The position numbers were made by a program, and so were the translations under genes. A stretch of 64,000 nt of DNA, from NCBI GenBank assembly GCA_022747635.1, contig JAKTNV010000662.1, positions 1-64,000 on the forward strand, read 5' to 3'. Shown here one piece after another: positions 60,242 through 64,000 of the stretch (positions are counted from its first letter, which is position 1; every line of letters begins with the position of its first letter). Under the pieces are notes generated by a model. The model had not been told where the DNA came from and made no database searches. It saw nothing but the letters and a program-made list of their open reading frames with translations. Origin of the DNA: Hetaerina americana. Taxonomy: Eukaryota; Arthropoda; Insecta; Odonata; Calopterygidae.

Positions 60242-60554
60242 TGAATGTTTGAGGTGTATAGAAGGCATTTATTTCATTTTTAGAAAATTTAATTTTTCTC
60301 ATTTTTCCATGAAAAGTGGCAATACCCCCCCCTTTGGGTTCTAGGTGAAAATCTCAGTCGACACAAATCAAAAAAAAATGTTTCCATGGTGTGTATTGTT
60401 GTTCATTTTCATCAAATAAACAAAATTAAACCCAGAATAAGTCCTGAAAAAGTAGAAATGAGCATAAAAGATGCTTCAGCGCAAGTGTTAATGTTACTAA
60501 AAGAGCCCAAATTTCTAAAAATATTGCGAAAAGCAACAATTTTCAGTTTTAGAG
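60242..60554. repeat. Hybrid monomer at the end of region III copy 4
   Basis: Left part with a CAAAAAAAAATG-type A-run and AATAAGTCC middle box corresponds to 53,195-53,507. The right part with GTTAATGTTACTAAAAG and GCAACAATTTTCAG corresponds to the next unit, 53,508-53,818. The switch lies in the conserved core near 60,462-60,491. Confidence 0.88.
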
Positions 60555-60802
60555 TGAATGTTTGAGGTGTATAGAAGCCCCTTTGGGTTCTAGGTGAAAA
60601 TCTCACTCGACACAAATCAAACAAAAATGTTTCCATGGTGTGTATTGTTGTTCATTTTCATCAAATAAACAAAATTAAACCCAGAATAAATCCTGAAAGA
60701 CAAGAAATGAGCATAAAAGATGCTTCAGCGCAAGTGTTATTCTTATTATAAGAGCCCAAATTTCTAAAAATATTGCGAAAAACCACAATCTTTATTTTAG
60801 AG
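60555..60802. repeat. Truncated monomer 18 (64-bp deletion)
   Basis: 248 bp; junction after 60,577. First unit of the fifth region III repeat, which runs off the window. Confidence 0.92.
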
Positions 60803-63800
60803 TGAATGTTTGCGGTGTATAGAAGGCATTTATTTCATTTTTAGAACATTTAATTTTTCTCATTTCTCCATGAAAAGTGCCAATACCCCCCCCTTTGGGT
60901 TTTAGGTGAAAATCTCACTCGACACAAATCAAACAAATATGTTTCCATGGTGTGTATTGTTGTTCATTTTCATCAAATAAACAAAATTAAACCCAGAATA
61001 AATCCTGAAAGACAAGAAATGAGCATAAAAGATGCTTCAGCGCAAGTGTTATTCTTACTATAAGAGCCCAAATTTCTAAAAATATTGCGAAAAGCAACAA
61101 TTTTCAGTTTTAGAGTGAATGTTTGAGGTGTATAGAAGGCATTTATTTCATTTTTAGAAAATTTAATTTTTCACATTTTTCCATGAAAAGCGCCAATACC
61201 CCCCCCTTTGGGTTCTAGGTGAAAATCTCACTACACACAAATCAAACAAAAATGTTTCCATGGTGTGTATTGTTGTTCATTTTCATCAAATAAACAAAAA
61301 AACCCAGAATTAATCCTGAAAGACAAGAAATGAGCATAAAAGATGCTTCAGTGCAAGTGTTAATAATACTAAAAGAGCCCAAATTCCTAAAAATATTGCG
61401 AAAAGCAACAATTTTCAGTTTTAGAGTGAATGTTTGAGGTGTATAGAAGGCATTTATTTAATTGTTAGAAAATTTAATTTTTCAGATTTTTCCATGAAAA
61501 GTGCCAATACCCCCTCCTTTGGGTTCTAGGTGAAAATCTCACTTGACGCAAATCAAACAAAAATGTTTCCATGGTGTGTATTGTTGTTCATTTTCATCAA
61601 ATAAATAAAATAAAACTCAAAATAAATCCTGAAAGACAAGAATTGAGCATAAAAGATGCTTCAGCGCAAGTGTTATTCTTATTATAAGAGCCCAAATTTC
61701 TAAAAATATTGCGAAAAACCACAATCTTCTGTTTTAGAGTGAATGTTTGAGGTGTATAGAAGGCATTTATTTCATTTTTAGAAAATTTAATTTTTCATAT
61801 TTTTCCATGAAAAGTGCCAATACCCCCCCCTTTGGGTTCTAGGTGAAAATCTCACTCGACACAAATCAAACAAAAATGTTTCCATGGTGTGTATTGTTGT
61901 TCATTTTCATCAAATAAACAAAAAAACCCAGAATAAATCCTGAATAACAAGAAATGAGCATAAAAGATACTTCAGCGCAAGTGTTAATGTTACTAAAAGA
62001 GCCCAAATTTCTAAAAATATTGCGAAAAGCAACAATTTTCAGTTTTAGAGTGAATGTTTGAGGTGTATAGAAGGCATTTAATTCATTTTTAGAAAATTTA
62101 ATTTTTCTCATTTTTCCCTGAAAAGTGCCAATACCCCCCCCTTTGGGTTCTAGGTGAAAATCTCACTCGACACAAATCAAACAAAAATGTTTCCATGGTG
62201 TGTATTGTTGTTCATTTTCATCAAATAAACAAAATTAAACCCAGAATAAATCCTGAAAGACAAGAAATGAGCATAAAAGATGCTTCAGCGCAAGTGTTAT
62301 TCTTACTATTAGAGCCCAAATTTCTAAAAATATTGCGAAAAACCACAATCTTCTTTTTTAGAGTGAATGTTTGAGGTGTATAGAAGGCATTTATTTCATT
62401 TTTAGAAAATTTAATTTTTCACATTTTTCCATGAAAAGGGCCAATACCCCCCCCTTTGGGTTCTAGGTGAAAATCTCACTCGACACAAATCAAACAAAAA
62501 TGTTTCCATGGTGTGTATTGTGGTTCATTTTCATCAAATAAACAAAAAAACCCAGAATTAATCCTGAAAGACAAGAAATGAGCATAAAAGATGCTTCAGC
62601 ACAAGTGTTCATGTTACTAAAAGAGCCCAAATTTCTAAAAATATTGCGAAAGCAACAATTTTCAGTTTTAGAGTGAATGTTTGAGGTGTATAGAAGGCAT
62701 TTAATTCATTTTTAGAAAATTTAATTTTTCTCATTTTTCCCTGAAAAGTGCCAATACCCCCCCTTTGGGTTCTAGGTGAAAATCTCACTCGACACAAATC
62801 AAACAAAAATGTTTCCATGGTGTGTATTGTTGTTCATTTTCATCAAATAAACAAAATTAAACCCAGAATAAATCCTGAAAGACAAGAAATGAGCATAAAA
62901 GATGCTTCAGCGCAAGTGTTATTCTTATTATAAGAGCCCAAATTTCTAAAAATATTGCGAAAAGCAACAATTTTCAGTTTAAGAGTGAATGTTTGAGGTG
63001 TATAGAAGGCATTTATTTAATTTTTGGATAATTTAAATTTTCACATTTTTCCATGAAAAGTGCCAATACCCCCCCCTTTGGGTTCTAGGTGAAAATCTCA
63101 GTCGACACAAATCAAACAAAAACGTTTCCATGGTGTGTATTGTTGTTCATTTTCATCAAATAAATAAAATAAAACTCAGAATAAATCCTGAAAGACAAGA
63201 AATGAGCATAAAAGATGCTTCAGCGCAAGTGTTAATGTTACTAAAAGAGCCCAAATTTCTAAAAATATTGCGAAAAGCAACAATTTTCAGTTTTAGAGTG
63301 AATGTTTGAAGTGTATAGAAGGCATTTATTTAATTTTTAGAAAATTTAATTTTTCTCATTTTTCCCTGAAAAGTGCCAATACCCCCCCTTTGGGTTCTAG
63401 GTGAAAATCTCACTCGACACAAATCAAACAAAAATGTTTCCATGGTGTGTATTGTGGTTCATTTTCATCAAATAAACAAAATTAAACCCAGAATAAATCC
63501 TGAAAGACAAGATATGAGCATAAAAGATGCTTCAGCGCAAGTGTTATTCTTATTATAAGAGCCAAAATTTCTAAAAATATTGCGAAAAACCACAATCTTC
63601 TGTTTTTGAGTGAATGTTTGAGGTGTATAGAAGGCATTTATTTCATTTTTAGAAAATTTAATTTTTCACATTTTTCCATGAAAAGAGCCAATACCCCCCC
63701 CTTTGGGTTCTAGGTGAAAATCTCAGTCGACACAAATCAAACAAAAATGTTTCCATGGTGTGTATTGTTGTTCATTTTCATCAAATAAATAAAATAAAAC

Positions 63801-64000
63801 TCAGAATAAATCCTGAAAGACAAGAAATGAGCATAAAAGATGCTTCAGCGCAAGTGTTATTGTTACTAAAAGAGCCAAAATTTCTAAAACTTTTGCGAAA
63901 AAACACAATCTTCTATTTTAGAGTGAATGTTTGAGGTGTATAGAAGGCATTTATTTCATTTTTAGAAAATTTAATTTTTCTCATTTTTCCATGAAAAGTG
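60555..64000. repeat. Region III higher-order repeat, copy 5 (incomplete)
   Basis: Opens with the truncated unit and GGGTTTTAGG at +342. CAGTGCAAG lies near 61,349, CACTTGACGC near 61,539, GATACTTCAGC near 61,966, ATTGCGAAAGCAAC near 62,644 and TTTGGATAATTTAAATTT near 63,023. It matches copy 4 at offsets of about 3,055-3,681 bp, the change arising where copy 5 lacks the AAAATAATTCC units. It is cut by the window end. Confidence 0.86.

Larger units (their letters stand above)
56874..60554. repeat. Region III higher-order repeat, copy 4 (3,681 bp)
   Basis: Contains all the diagnostic units of the class, with CAGTGCAAG near 57,668, CACTTGACGC near 57,861, AAAATAATTCC near 58,505, ATTGCGAAAGCAAC near 59,588 and TTTGGATAATTTAAATTT near 59,966. 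It is 626 bp (two monomers) longer than copy 3 and ends in a hybrid monomer. AAAAGTGTTTCC near 59,440 is private. Confidence 0.88.
1..64000. repeat. Tandem satellite DNA array, about 312-bp monomer
   Basis: The start box TGAATGTTTG recurs at 1, 313, 624, 937 and onward to the end of the window, always in the same orientation, with spacing near 312 bp except in units with defined deletions. Neighbouring units differ by a few substitutions and short indels, and the same variants recur at distance, giving higher-order structure. No stretch over 100 bp falls outside the repeat. The first unit contains 99 G or C in 312. Arrays like this are known from centromeric and other heterochromatin of eukaryotes. 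The species and satellite family are not recognised, and centromere function cannot be read from sequence alone. The array continues past both ends of the window. Confidence 0.98.

Noticed and set aside
1..64000. Dozens of 60-109 residue open frames on both strands, many nearly identical
   Set aside because: They recur once per monomer in the same place, overlap on opposite strands, and stop at fixed positions in the repeat. The unit length of 312 is divisible by three, so frames persist by arithmetic. No recognisable domain, no consistent start context and no non-repeat gene nearby.
1..64000. CRISPR array
   Set aside because: There are no short repeats with unique spacers; the whole unit repeats and composition is that of a eukaryotic satellite.
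1..64000. Transposon terminal repeats, retroviral or telomeric sequence
   Set aside because: No terminal repeats with target duplications, no coding remnants of transposase or reverse transcriptase, and no telomere-type hexamer tracts were seen.

Overview
The whole 64 kb window is one uninterrupted tandem satellite DNA array. The unit is about 312 bp and roughly 32% G+C by a hand count of the first unit (99 of 312). All units run head to tail in the same direction, about 205-210 in total. I found no protein-coding gene, RNA gene, transposon insertion or unique-sequence interruption. An array of this kind points to a eukaryotic centromeric, pericentromeric, subtelomeric or other heterochromatic block. 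The monomer does not match a satellite I can name, so species and chromosomal location stay open. Short open frames on both strands come from the monomer itself: 312 is a multiple of three, so the same frames and stops recur in every unit. They are not annotated as genes.

Layout. Region I (1-15,807) holds a tandem duplication of a block of about 7 kb (22-23 units): 1,870-8,821 and 8,822-15,807. The second copy differs by whole-monomer gains and one loss. Region II (15,808-35,829) is a different higher-order pattern. It carries monomers with a 15-bp net deletion that creates a CTCGAG site, units ending in a GTTAAAAACCCC box, a seven-monomer cassette present four times, and a three-monomer module present four times (its first copy overlaps the end of region I). 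Region III (35,830-64,000) begins with an eight-monomer block repeated twice. It then carries a higher-order repeat starting at a truncated monomer at 41,460, 49,828, 53,819, 56,874 and 60,555, whose lengths differ by whole numbers of monomers.

Monomer anatomy, using the first unit as reference: a start box TGAATGTTTGAGGTGTATAG; an A/T-tract segment; a C-run (usually eight) followed by TTTGGG; a conserved block around CCATGG; a variable middle box; a very conserved core around GCATAAAAGATGCTTCAGCG; and a variable 3' box with at least six recognisable versions. Middle and 3' boxes are usually linked, and exceptions mark recombination points. Eighteen units share an identical 64-bp internal deletion, and ten share the CTCGAG deletion.

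The sequence records array turnover: duplication of multi-monomer blocks, gain or loss of single monomers by unequal exchange, and spread of a few diagnostic deletions. The most interesting observations are the hybrid monomers that pinpoint exchange sites, the compartment-specific diagnostic variants, and an inverted repeat spanning each monomer junction that the 64-bp deletion destroys. I did not find a new gene system here.
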